In this document: in pieces, positions 13,392-24,955 of the stretch
Layout of the letters: each line of letters begins with the position of its first letter
Position numbering within the stretch: the stretch's first letter is position 1
NCBI RefSeq assembly: GCF_023278565.1
Contig: NC_064672.1
Span: 5,704,001-5,768,000, forward strand
Length of the DNA stretch: 64,000 nucleotides
Direction: 5' to 3'
From: Colletotrichum lupini
Lineage: Eukaryota > Ascomycota > Sordariomycetes > Glomerellales > Glomerellaceae
Notes under the pieces: model-generated
What the model saw: only the letters and a program-made list of their open reading frames with translations
Databases searched by the model: none
What the model was told of the DNA's origin: nothing
Translations under genes and position numbers: made by a program

Positions 13392-15323
13392 GCACTACAG
13401 CCAAGTCAGTTCGTTTCCAGTGCCGTTTTGAGTATTGCATTGAACTAGACATACCTGATGGTGCAATAAATGCAAATGGGCGGATGTTCTCGAAATGCAG
13501 CTGGTGTCCCTTTCCAGAGGCAGCGCAAACGATTGTTGGAGCTCATCAGCAATCTCAGCCACGCTGGCAAGCACTTCTTTGGTGCCAAGCATGAACTTGT
13601 TGTTGAGTCTTCCGTCGAGACCGTAGACCTCTAGTTGGCATAGCGGTTAGCATTATTTCTTAAAGCGGGCTTCAACAGGATCACACATACTCCTGTTAAT
13701 GCTCCCAATGACCTTCGACAGTCTGATACGCATTCGTAACACGGCTGTCCTTTGGACTGAACCAGAGTAGGTTGGTAGTTGACAGAGCACATAGTCGTCA
13801 TGTATTGAAGGCGGCATGCCAAACAACGATGTGATCTCCCGGTCAAGGATGTGTACAGTCCACCATAACCTTCGGCATCTTTCGACATATGCCTCTCCTA
13901 GTCGCTGCACAGGCATGTCTATGTGCATCCCCTCTCCAAGGGCTATGCGAAGTGCTTGACCGATCGGTAGTTCACCATTAGTATAATGTATAATATTAAG
14001 GATTACGGGAAAAACTTACATAGTTGTATGAACAGTGCCTGAAGTCGATGCATTGCGTATATAGAGCAATGCAACACATGATCTCTGTTGACAGAACATG
14101 GTTCTTCAGTAAAACATTGAAGTCTGGGAGCAGTTGCATAGCCTTGACAAAGAAGTCATGGCCAGGAGGTCTGTTCCCCCTGTTGGTCTTGGTGGTGAAG
14201 GCTTTTCCGAAAGAAAGAATGAGCAAGAAATGAATGAACCACGGATCAGTAGGATCGGGTCTGGGATTAGGGTCAGAATAAAAGCTGTACAAGGACTTCA
14301 TAAACGTTTCTTCGTCAAAAAGGTGGAACATTTGGCCGCAGTGGAACTTGACGGCGTTGACCAGATAGATGGCATAGTCTTGTGTGGGAAGAGCTGGCAT
14401 CTCGGGGACTTCGCTTGCTCTGTAGCCATCCCAATCGAGGACGTACGTCGTGCCATCAAAGAGAAGAGCGTTGGTCGGCAATGGGGTCTTGTGGACGTAT
14501 TGGTGTGTGATGTTGAGGACTCGTCGGGTAAAAGACCAGTTAGATGATGTGCCCAGGTAGACTGTCCTCTTGTTAGGCTTCATTGCTATCAACGTGGTGA
14601 GCTGCACTATAAATGACTTACACAGCCTTCCATTTGGCGCTGTTGTGTACTCTGACTGTCCAGTAGACAGAGGGTTGATGAGGTTCGACGCGACAGGATC
14701 TATTGGCGCTTTAGGCCGAGCCTCCTGACTTTCCTTTTCATGCGTACCATCTGCAATGATCGGGCCATTTGATTCATCCCTCATGGGCAAATCACCGTCG
14801 CTCTCATCTCCTACTGTCAGCTCAGACATGTTCTCTGCAATGCAAAGTAAGATAATTAGGGATAACCAACTGTTTCCTGCTTTATCGGGACGCTGGCCGC
14901 CCTCGATTGACACTTGGGCTGGCTCATTGGTGCTTCGGCTCCGCTCCCACCTTTCAATTCTCTGTTGAAGGTCGATGATGTAGCTAGAACACGGATGGTG
15001 AGCCGGACTTATGCCTCGATCTAATCGTTGGTAGGAAAGGCCAGGCCCGATTACTTACCCTCTGGTGACGACGATTCTTTGATCCCTTTCGTCAAAGGTG
15101 CAGGACTGTTTGCGCTTGCCACATGCATCGCACGGCTGAGATCCTGAGCACTTGATTTTCTGTCGACGACAACGCACACAGCTAGATATCCAAGTGTGTT
15201 AGTCGTACGCAACCGCGGCCAATTGACAAGGGAGGGAAAATGTGGTATGTGTGGTTGGCTCGGACAAACTTACGCATTCGACGACCGCTTGGATACCTTG
15301 TTTCGGCCGGCCCCAGGTTCCAT
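13392..15323 (-). pseudogene. Zn2Cys6 transcription factor gene, truncated by Copia insertion
   Basis: A nuclear fungal-specific regulator. Exons as I read them: 15323-15274, 15181-15059, 14983-14622, 14561-14020, 13964-13691 and 13630-13455. Exon 2 encodes a perfect binuclear cluster CX2CX6CX5CX2CX6C (CVRCRRQKIKC, then SGSQPCDACGKRKQSC). Later exons carry the middle homology region, including LPTQDYAIYLVNAVKFHCGQ and RLWWTVHILDREITSLFG. After HLHLLHHQ an intron opens with GTATGT at 13454, and 63 bp later the Copia LTR begins, so the 3' exons lie beyond the element. In addition, the exon that should join as ...YNY-IGQALR has CG rather than AG at its acceptor (13966-13965). A hydrophobic run, WLSLIILLCIA, in exon 3 may be an unrecognised intron. 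Its targets are unknown. Confidence 0.85.
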
Positions 15324-17270
15324 TTCACTGTTCAGGAAGGCTTATACTCGAGCTTCTAGGTAGAGAATGGAGCAATTAGACAGGCATAAAAGGGTTGTCA
15401 GTGTTCTTTGGCTGCGGAAATCGCGTGCTCTGCTGTATGGTCCCGGCGAGCCTCAACTGTGATGTGACGTTTTTTTGCTGAAGGAGAACGCGGGGTAGTG
15501 GTCCTGGTGGAACCGAATTGATGGGGCTCTGGGCTCTCGGGCCAGGGGGGCACGGCTTATCTGCATCTATCTTAGTCTCGGGAAAATGTCACGAGATGGC
15601 ACCGGCGATAAGTAGGCGTTCGGTTTCTGTACGGATACTAAGTAGTAGCTAAGATATGCAAGAGTTGTAGACTAGGACCGATGCCGGAACGCTGGGCGGC
15701 CCGCGGAGGGACTTGGCTACGAGATACCATACTCCATACACATGCCGTGTTGATAGTAGCCGCGTTGGATGAAGGCTAAGGCGTTCCAGAAGGATGCCAC
15801 ATGAGATACACTACAAACTTTGGGAACCTTACATGCCTCCCTCGCATGCATGGTTACGTCGAGTCGTCGTGTTGTCTTGATAGGTATCTGCCCGTCGGTG
15901 GGAATCCCGGGCATCTGCCAATTGGGAACAAGCTCTGACAGAAGCATTCTCCCCCATGACTGCAGGGGATACGACGATACAAAGTGACCAAGACGGAAGA
16001 TTCTACCCATGCTATCAATAGCTCGTGGGTCTCTAGATAGTAAAGCACCGAGAAAGAGGGCTGAAGGCTGTGCTCTGTGTTTCACGCCCGAGAAACTCTG
16101 GTCAAGCTTGTCAATTACCTGCTGTCATACCTTATGCTCTGTGCTAGTCGATCAGTAATTACGGGCCTCCCGAATACAAAGCACCTTAGTCTGATGCAGC
16201 TTTTGGGGGTCCAAGTGATTGGCGAATGATGGCTAATTTGTCGCCGAATTGCAGGTTTTCCCGCCATCCGAAGAATTCCAAACTCCGTGTCTCTAGGTTC
16301 ATGGTGGTAGCACTATGGATCCCCAGGAGTTCCAATTGCCAACGGAGTTGATGCAATCGTCATCTCATGTGGTCTTTCCCTCTCCCCATGGGGAAGCGGA
16401 AGTCAACCCAACGTCTCGAGGCTTGAATCCCCATCATCGGCAACGTTAGTGCTGCACGCGTGACTAAGAGAAACTCATCTTGAAGTTTGACTTTGGGGAA
16501 GGACCATGCTCTGGACTGGAGTCTCGAGTCTCACGCCCTCCATCATGTGCCGGGTTTTGTGGTGGCGCGGTGGCGTGTGCGAGACACGAGAGGAACTTGA
16601 TTTCGAAGGGGGCAAGTCAACTCGCTGCCATCGGGATGACCTCCCGACTTCGTCAAGATGGGGCGGGAGGTTTACCGGGTGAGCATCCGATGGTGTGAAT
16701 TTGAAACGGAGGCTCCGCTCGAGCAGGGGTATACGCAGCGAAAGAATCCTTGCTAAGAGGAAGTTGTCCGCGAGTCGTGCCGACGGCGCCTCCGCTTGTA
16801 TGCGCTAGAGCGGGTAAGCGTTCGCGACGGCGCGATTTTGTACGGCAAAAGCGACTTTTTGTCTCTGGACAAGGGCCGCAAAAGAATTGGCCCATTTCGT
16901 GTTACCACAACTGTCCACGATTGCATTTGACTCTTTACGGCGTTTTGCGAAGTTCCGAATGTGCGGCTATGGGCCTGGACAACTCTTATCCGGCCTTTCC
17001 GTCCGATATCCCATCCCACAGGCGTGCGGCGCGAGGTAGTGGAATGTTGGCTTCCCTCAGCTGAAGATACACAAGATATCAGGTGAAAACATCGACTACA
17101 ACAGCGCGAGCATTAATAATTAGGAAGGAGATATCGGGATGGCACCCGGTCATCCCATGTCGGTCGAGTTATCAACCTTAGTGAGGCATATTTTCCACGC
17201 TAACACTTTTTTTATACAAACGCGTGCAGTAATACCGCGTGCCGTGGTCTATACCTAGGTAACTTACTAA
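15324..17270. other. About 1.9 kb of ordinary composition without a recognisable gene
   Basis: Base composition is normal and there is no RIP signature. Short open stretches exist on both strands (for example 122 codons at 16085-15717 minus, and overlapping ones at 16480-17064), but none resembles a known family or shows convincing exon-intron structure. The part next to 15323 presumably holds the promoter of the Zn2Cys6 gene. The change to AT-rich sequence is abrupt at about 17270. Confidence 0.5.
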
Positions 17271-17440
17271 GAAATGCCGCGCGAGTCGAGTCTATATATA
17301 AACTAATAATAACCCCCCCTAGTTAAAATAAGAGTCCTATATATAATAGTAAGTACTTAGATATTAATAGATCTTAGCTAAATTTAACTAATCGGACTTC
17401 GTTTTTTTTTTTTTAGGGTACTTAGGCTAGAAATATTTTA
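17271..17440 (+). repeat. Left inverted repeat of the AT-rich block
   Basis: It includes a core of 29 bases with a run of seven C (near 17313-17319) that is identical to the reverse complement of the right end. Beyond the core, GTAAGAGTCC-like and AAGTACTTAG segments and a terminal GGCTAGAAATATTTTA are shared, with small gaps. A poly-T tract near 17403-17414 is unique to this side. Confidence 0.75.
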
Positions 17441-18929
17441 AAAATAAATTATAGCTAATTAGGGTATTACTACTTAATTAAGGTCCGCTCTATAAAAAAT
17501 AATTCTAACTTATACCTTTTTTTTATTCTAATTAAGTCGCGTCCCTTTTTTTAAACTTTTATATCCTTTTTTTTAAACTTCTACCCTTCGTTACGACTTT
17601 TATTAAAAGTTTTTATTATAAAACTTACTATTATACTCGAAATTTATTAATAATTAATTAAAAATATTTCCGAATTAATTTTATAATACTTTTTTATTAT
17701 TATAATAGTAATAGTTTTAAGTTTTATATTAATAATAAGAAGGGCCGGCTTAAGAATCTCTTTATATTCGAGACTAATAGTATAAGTTTTATCCTTATTA
17801 TTATAATTAAATACGCAATTTATTTACTTATTTTTATAATAATAAGGTTCAATAATCTTATTATTAAAAGAATTTTATTACTATTACTTAGAGGTTAATA
17901 GTTTTTATTTTAATAATTACTATTAGTTATCTTTTAGTATACTTAAAAAGTATTTTAAAAAGGGTTATTGTATTAACTTTATAATTTTTTATAAGGGATC
18001 CCTCTTTATTATTATTAACCTCGAGGTTATTTATAAGTTACTTCCTATTCTATATTAATATTTTTAATTTTATTAATAGTCTTTTATAAAATATTATATT
18101 AAAATAATATTATTTATAAAGGGTTAGGATATACCCTTAGATATTTTTTAAAAGCTTAAGGTTATTATAAATAATAAGGCGTTATTTACTATCCCTTTTA
18201 AAGAGGATAATATTATAAATAAAAATATTTCTAAAATATTTTTAGTTTATAAAACTAACTATTTTTAATAAGACGTTACTTAGATAAAAATAAACGTTAA
18301 GCTCGGCCCCGAAAAGAACTATAAAGTTTATAAATTATAGGATGTTATTAACTATAATAAGTATAACTTATTCTTTAATTAACGCTCCTCTTAACCGGAT
18401 TTTATAACCTACCCTTTTTTTAATATATACGAGCTAATTTACTTAGTATTTTATAAATACTATTATTTTGAACTCGTACTAAATAAAAATATTTCTAATA
18501 CGTTACTTTATTAATACCTATATATTATTATACTTAATATTAATTATTTTTAAAAATCTTTGAAACCCCTAAATAAATAGGTTAAAATAATAAAGTAATT
18601 AAAAATAAGCCGGTCTAGCCTACTCTTATTAATGATTCTAATAACAATAAGATAAATTCTTAAATAAACCCTGCTACTTTTACTTCGATCTTTATTAAAA
18701 ATATAAATAAGTAAAAAATATAATTAAGGGTTAAGGGATAATAGGGAATAATTAATCTAGGGAAGTTTATAAATAAAGAGTTTATTAAAATAAAAGTATT
18801 TTACTTACCTCTTTAAAATAGTATTATATAAATTAAAAATGCCATAGTATTATAAATAAATATTTATAATAAATATATAAATAGAGGTTAAGGCTATAAA
18901 TACTAAGTAGATAATATATTACTTGTAAA

Positions 18930-19110
18930 TATTTCCTAAAACTTTCCTAAAAATTTCCTAAAAATTTCCTAAAGATTTCCTAAAAGTTTTTTAAACATTT
19001 CCTAAACGTTTTTTAAAAATTTCTTAAAAATTTCTAAAAAGTTTCTAAAAGATTTCCTAAATATTTCCTTAATATACTTTAAATATTTCCTTAATATATC
19101 TCAAATACTT
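18930..19110 (+). repeat. Degenerate short tandem repeat, unit about 11-12 bp (TTTCCTAAAAA)
   Basis: Roughly fourteen consecutive units of the form TTTCCTAAAAA, TTTTTTAAACA or TTTCTAAAAAG follow each other. Related TTTCTAAAA motifs recur singly through the rest of the AT-rich block. Confidence 0.8.
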
Positions 19111-19179
19111 TTTAAATATTTCTATCTTTTTAATTTCTATAATACTTATAAATATAAATTAATTAATAAATAATAAAAT

Positions 19180-19238
19180 AATAAATTATTAACTTATTTC
19201 AATAAATTATTAACTTATTTCAATAAATTATAAACTTA
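19180..19238 (+). repeat. 21-bp tandem repeat, about 2.7 copies
   Basis: The unit AATAAATTATTAACTTATTT plus C is repeated directly, and the last copy is partial. Confidence 0.7.
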
Positions 19239-19296
19239 TTATATAATTGTATATTTAATATAATTTACTAGTTATTTTTAATTAAAATATTAATAT

Positions 19297-19299
<3 letters not shown>

Positions 19300-19331
<32 letters not shown>
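19300..19331. repeat. (AT)n microsatellite
   Basis: An uninterrupted alternating AT run of about 30 bases. Confidence 0.9.
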
Positions 19332-19335
<4 letters not shown>

Positions 19336-19354
19336 TATTATATTATTATTATTA

Positions 19355-19790
19355 ATAGTTAATTAATATTATAATTAATAATTATTTAGCTAGTTTCTCT
19401 TAATTTATATAAGCCTTAGCGTTATAAATATTTTACTAAGTAAATAAAGATTTTAAAACTATTTTTAAATCATAATACGTATATTACGAGCTTAAATCCT
19501 AACTTATTAACTTATAATTTTAATAATATCCTTAACTACTTTAATAAGTTTATAATATAAAAAGTATATAAAGTTTACTAAGATAGTATAAATATTTACT
19601 AATATTATATATTAATATTATATAGTTAATATTAAGAACTGCCCGAGTAGTTAATAAAAGCAGAATATAAAAATAAATAAAAAGTATATAAAAGCTTTAA
19701 AACTAGGGCTATAATTATATTAATTATACTTAAGGTTTAAATAATAACATAATAGCTACTTATTCTCTTTTCAAATTTTAATAATAATTA
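19355..19790 (+). repeat. Upstream direct repeat (putative 5' LTR) with a roughly 110-bp extra segment
   Basis: It aligns with 24620-24955 over TTAATTAATATTATAATTA at the start through CTACTTATTCT near the end. It contains an additional segment at about 19570-19690 flanked on both sides by AAAAAGTATATA, absent from the downstream copy. Confidence 0.7.
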
Positions 19791-20799
19791 TTATAACTTA
19801 ATATATATAATTAAAACTAAGACCTGCCCTATAAACTTATAATAGCTATAGTATATTATATATATAAAAGAATAAGAATATAGAGTAACTCTTTTAAATA
19901 AAAGAATTATAAATAAGTTATATATAAATAAAAAGTAGTAATTACGTAATAAAGTAATTATTATAATTACTTTAAGTAATCGCTTATTAGTATTTATTAA
20001 GTAATTACTTAATAAATAAAAGTAATTATTAATAAAAAATATATTTATAAGCGGACTTATATATAGTATAAACTTAAGCTAGGCTTAAGAATAGACTTTT
20101 TATAGCTTTTTTAACAATTAACTTAGTATTAAATCTTATAATTATTTTTAGTTATTCTTATTGAAAACCCCTTTTAATAAGGTTATAATTAATTACTAAA
20201 GCTTTATTTATTTTATAATTTATAAATATAATTTTAGAGAAGCTATTTATAATCATAATACTATTTACTTAGTACTCGTAGCCTTAGTTTTTATTAATAT
20301 ACTTATTATAATTAGCTAGTTATAATATTTTAATTACTCTTATTTAATAAGTTAACTTTATAAAACTTACTAAATAATAAAAAAAAACGACGATATTTTT
20401 TAAAACCTTAAGTATTTTTTTATTTAACTCTAAAAAACTTATTAACTTAATTAATAAACTAGCTAAGGCCGAGGATAATAAAATACTTAACGTTATTTAT
20501 AACTCTAATAATAATATAGTTTTTAAAAAAGTAAATTATAAAGAAATACGACGTATTATTAAATAAAATAATAAGTAAAATAAAAGACTCGCAAAGCTTT
20601 TTAATAATAACTCTACTTAGATAGTTATAATTTTAATTAAAAATAATAAATATATTATTACTTTTTAAAATATAGTTAATGAAGCTATAATTAATTTAAG
20701 AATTAAAAAAAGAGAAATAAACGATTTAAAATAAAAAATTAGAACTCTTTAAGCTTTTATTAATATTATTAAAACTCTTATAAATAAATAAAAAAAACT

Positions 20800-21365
20800 C
20801 AAGTTTAATATACTTATTATTTTTAATAGAACTACTAAACATCTTAAAGGATTTTTAATTTAGATTAAAACTTATTAAACGTTTTATATTACTAATTTTT
20901 ATAATAAAATTAAACGAATTATTTACGTAATAACTTTTTTTTAAAAATAAGCCCTACAGTAGTTCGAACTTTTTTAAAGAAAATTCCTTAATAATAACGG
21001 TTATTTACTATATTATAAAAAAAAAACCGTAAATATTTTTATTAATATAATAAGATTTTAAAATACTTTTAAATCTTTATTTTAAAACCTTAATAAAAAA
21101 CGATAAATTAAAAAAGACCTAGCTAATTTTTAATAAACTAAGTTTATTTTATACTATATTACTAAGTTTAAAAAGCTTATAATATAATTCGATTTTATTA
21201 AAAAAACCTATATTTTCTCGTTTTATTAAGGATTAAAAAATAAAGTTAAGGACGAACTTAGTAAAGTAAAAATATTAATAGATTTTTTATATTATATTAA
21301 GCTTATTATTAAAATTAATACTTAATTATATAAACGACGTAAAAAAAGGGAGAAATACGGCGCTT
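20800..21365 (+). pseudogene. Decayed Gypsy gag (capsid-like) region
   Basis: One frame, broken by TAG/TAA, keeps gag-type runs in order: TKHLKGFLI with IKTY, then ALQ-stop-FE (Trp to stop, at 20951-20968), then GLKNKVKDELSKVKILIDF and LYKRRKKREKYGAF near 21350. These match the layout of fungal Ty3/Gypsy Gag (ALKWFEPF..., then GLKDxVKDEL...). All damage is of the C-to-T or G-to-A kind. Confidence 0.75.
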
Positions 21366-21658
21366 TTAAATTAAATTTAATAAAAAATACTAAAGCTATG
21401 GTAAATTACTAAGTAATTATTAAAATAACTCAAGATATTAATAATAATATAATACGTCTTATAAATAATATAAAGGACCTATAGACCTTAGTATTACTAA
21501 ATATAAAAAACCTCGTTAAAAAAAGGACTTTAAATACTATAATTATGATAAAATAAGATATATAATTAGAAATTATTAATAACCTAAACGTATTTAATAC
21601 TAACTTATTTTAAAAAAACGAGCTAATATTATAAATAAAAAAGTCCCTTATAAATAAC

Positions 21659-21716
21659 TTTTATAAATAGTTTATTATAATAATAACTTTTATAAATAGT
21701 TTATTATAATAATAAC
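21659..21716 (+). repeat. 29-bp direct tandem duplication
   Basis: Two adjacent identical copies of a 29-bp unit beginning TTTTATAAATAG and ending AATAATAAC. Identity despite heavy surrounding mutation suggests the duplication is more recent than RIP. Confidence 0.75.
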
Positions 21717-23605
21717 TATTTTATTTATTAAAATAATAAAAAATAAATAAGATAGTACTTAAAATAACTTAAAAATAGTAAGCAATTTAAGTATAACATT
21801 ACTTTATTTCTTATTAAAACCCTAGTAACAAAAAAAAATAAAAAAAAGGAAATACTTACTTATTAACTTTATATTTTTAAAGAGAATAATATTCAATACT
21901 TTACTATACTTTTTTAAATTTATAAAAAGATAATAAAAAAGGGTAAAACGGAACCTATTATAAAAAATATACTTAACTTTTTTAAAAGACGTATTAAGTA
22001 AAAACTCTTAGTTAATATAAAAGAATAGCTCCTTAAGTTTAAAAAAAAAGGATTTAATATAAAAAGAATTATAAATAATCCCGTTTATATAATAAAAATT
22101 AATATATGAGCGTTATAAATTAATATACGGGCGTCGCTCTTATATAAGCGTTATTATTTTACTTTTTAATTAGTTTAAAAAAATAGTACTTCCTTATAAA
22201 AGTAGTAAAAATAATTATATTAATATAACTATTTTTATTATTCTCTCTAACCTAAGCTCTAGTTTAGAATTTTTAAAAATAAGAATACTATTATAACTTA
22301 CGTACTTATTTAGAACTATTATATTACTTATTTAAAATTTATAAATTTTAAATAAGTTAATAATCTAAGCTTTTATAAATTTTAAATAAATAAGGCTTCT
22401 TTTTATTATATATTTAAAATATATAAAAAGTAAATTATAATAACGTTTATTTAACTACCTCTTTTAACGTAATTATAATAATTTATTATTATTATAAACT
22501 ATTTTTTATTAGTTCTATTTTTTAAATACTAGGCTATATTAGTTATTTATTTATATAATTCTTTATTATCCTCTTTTTATTAAAAACGCTAAATTAGCTC
22601 TTTATTTATTATTAAAATAAGCTTAATATTGAGTTTTAATTTAGCTAACTTATTTTTTTCATAAGCTTAGTTAGTATTAACTTATTTTTATTTTTCAATA
22701 AACGGCCTCGCTTTTTATTATTAAGACCTTAGTTATTATAAATAATACGGGTTTAATTAACTAACCGGCTTTTTTTAAATAAAACTAGTTATAATAAAAT
22801 AAACTATACTATATTCTTTAGCTTGTTATAAAGGGATATAATAATTTTAAAGTTAAGGATTTAATAATATAGATTTAAAAAAGACGTTTTTTAAAAACGC
22901 TACTAAGGGTATACTTTTTACTTATTAAAAATAGCTAAATTTAATATTTTAAAATAGATCTTATAATAATATAAAATACTTAGCTTAATTAAAATAGTAT
23001 AATTTAAATTATGAAATCCGAGGGGCTTTAAAAATAGCCTCTTATTAAATAGTATTACTTTTTTTATAAACCGGCTTTACGTCCTAATTAAAATAAAATA
23101 TTTTAAAAAAAGTATTATTTAAAGTTTATTTAAGTACTTAAAACGAGTACTTATATACTCTTAGTTTATAAATACCTCGTCCTTCATATAAGCTTAGTAA
23201 AAGCGTAGCTCTTAATTACTAATTATATTTTATATAACGTTAATAAGCTAATATAAGTAACTAAAACTATTTTAAAAATAACTTTTAATATTATTATTAC
23301 TTAACTTAGTATTAAAAATAATATAAGTATTAAAGTTTTAGTATTTTTAAATAAAATAATAGGCTTATTATATTCTTAAAAATAAGTATATTACGTAAAG
23401 ATATTAGAAGATTAGGCGTTAATTATTAAACTTTTTATAAAGCTTAGTCTAGGCTTTTTTAAAAATATACTTAGTTTTAATAAAAATAATAAGCTTTTAT
23501 ATTATAAAAACCTTATGATATATATAAAAGGGGGGCTTATTAATAAGTATATTAATATAAGCCTTATCCTTATTACTTAGTATAACTATTACTTATATTA
23601 ATAAC

Positions 23606-24119
23606 TGTTACGAAGGTAACTTTGTTTACCTTATTATTCGCCTTATTATCAATATAACGTAAGCAAACTATATACCATATTAATCTACGATTTCTGTAGA
23701 TTATTAAAGGTATTGATTATGTAAGCAATACTGCTTATATAAGCTTACGTGAGCAATGGAAAGTACTGGAAGGTAACTGAATAATCTGGAATTTACTCGA
23801 GGCGGAATTACGTACTACGATTACGCATTCACTTACGTATACGCTTATTAATTATATCATAATTAATAAGCAATGGAATATTCTAGTAGGAGGTTTTTAT
23901 GCCTATATATAGGCGTGTATTTGCCTACCTAGACCTTTCGTTAAGCAAGCAACTTCTCATATAGTAATTCAACTATATTACTCTCTTTACTACAAAAACC
24001 TCTTTTATATACGCTTATATCCCCTATATTCATATATTCTTGCTTCTATATGAATATTCACTTTTTATATTCTTTATAAGAATATCCCGTATTACCTCGT
24101 TAAAGCTATACGTGCTAGA
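23606..24119 (+). repeat. Low-RIP island, probable solo LTR (about 514 bp)
   Basis: In an otherwise CA/TG-free block this stretch keeps many CA, TG and CG dinucleotides. It opens with TGTTACGAAGGTAAC, the form typical of fungal Gypsy LTR starts. The 5 bases ATAAC precede it (23601-23605) and recur at 24120-24124, compatible with a target duplication, but the 3' terminus CTAGA is not a standard LTR end, so that boundary is uncertain. It may be a solo LTR that arrived after the surrounding repeats were mutated. Confidence 0.5.
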
Positions 24120-24619
24120 ATAACTAATATTCTTTATTATTAAACTTATTATTATTATTACTATAACTATAGTCCTTAACCTACTTCTATTTAGCCCTAA
24201 GTATAATATTAAAGTTAATATAATAAATATAAAGTTATTACTAAACGTTTAAAAACTACTTATTTAGTATAGCTTTTATTTATTTATTATAGTTTATAAT
24301 AATAATAATAAGGTAACGGACTAAGTATTAGTTTATAAATTAGCAGATATTTACTAAAAAAAACCGGAAACCCTTTAGTTTTTTATTATTAATAAAGCTA
24401 AACGTAGCGTTATAAATAGATTTAAAGTAGGTCTAATTAGTAACTTAGAAAAAAGGGAGTTTAAAACGATTAGTATTATAAATATTATTAAAGCTAATTA
24501 TTTTAGGGAATCGTTTTTATATTTAAAGATAGTCAAAAAAGGTTTAAATAAGGTTAATAAGGCGGTTTAGCTCGTCGTTTACTTATTTTACTATATATAA
24601 AATATCTCGCTTAGTAAAT

Positions 24620-24955
24620 AGTTTAATTAATATTATAATTAGTAAGTATTTAGCTAGTTTTTTTTGGTTTATACGAGCCCTAGTATTATAAATATTTCGC
24701 TAGGTAAATAAGGACTTTAAGAACTATTTTTAAATAATAATACGTATATTACGAGCCTAAATCCTAACTCGTTAGCTTATAGTTTTAATAATATTGTTAA
24801 TTACTGTAGTAAATTTATAATATAAAGGGTATATAGAGGCTTTAAAGCTAGGGCTATAATTATATTAATTATACTAAGGGTTTAAATAATAATATAATAA
24901 CTACTTATTCTTTTCTTAAGCCTTAGTAATAATTTATTATTTATAACCGTATTTA
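24620..24955 (+). repeat. Downstream direct repeat (putative 3' LTR)
   Basis: Same sequence family as 19355-19790 but without the extra segment. Less AT-converted than its partner: for example, it has CTCGTTAGC where the upstream copy has CTTATTAAC. Confidence 0.7.

Larger units (their letters stand above)
19355..24955 (+). mobile_element. Probable decayed Gypsy retrotransposon with long direct repeats
   Basis: Direct repeats of about 330 bp at 19355-19790 and 24620-24955 enclose a gag-like region in the same orientation (20800-21365), the arrangement expected of an LTR element. Only about 2.7 kb (after subtracting the low-RIP island at 23606-24119) remains between gag and the downstream repeat. 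That is too little for a full pol gene, and I recognise no reverse transcriptase there. The element is therefore deleted or rearranged as well as RIP-mutated. Confidence 0.5.

Noticed and set aside
15717..16085. 122-codon open stretch on the minus strand
   Set aside because: No recognisable domain, and overlapped by another frame; not enough to call a gene.
16480..17064. Several overlapping open stretches on both strands
   Set aside because: Mutually overlapping, Arg/Ser/Pro-rich low-complexity translations typical of GC-rich non-coding sequence.
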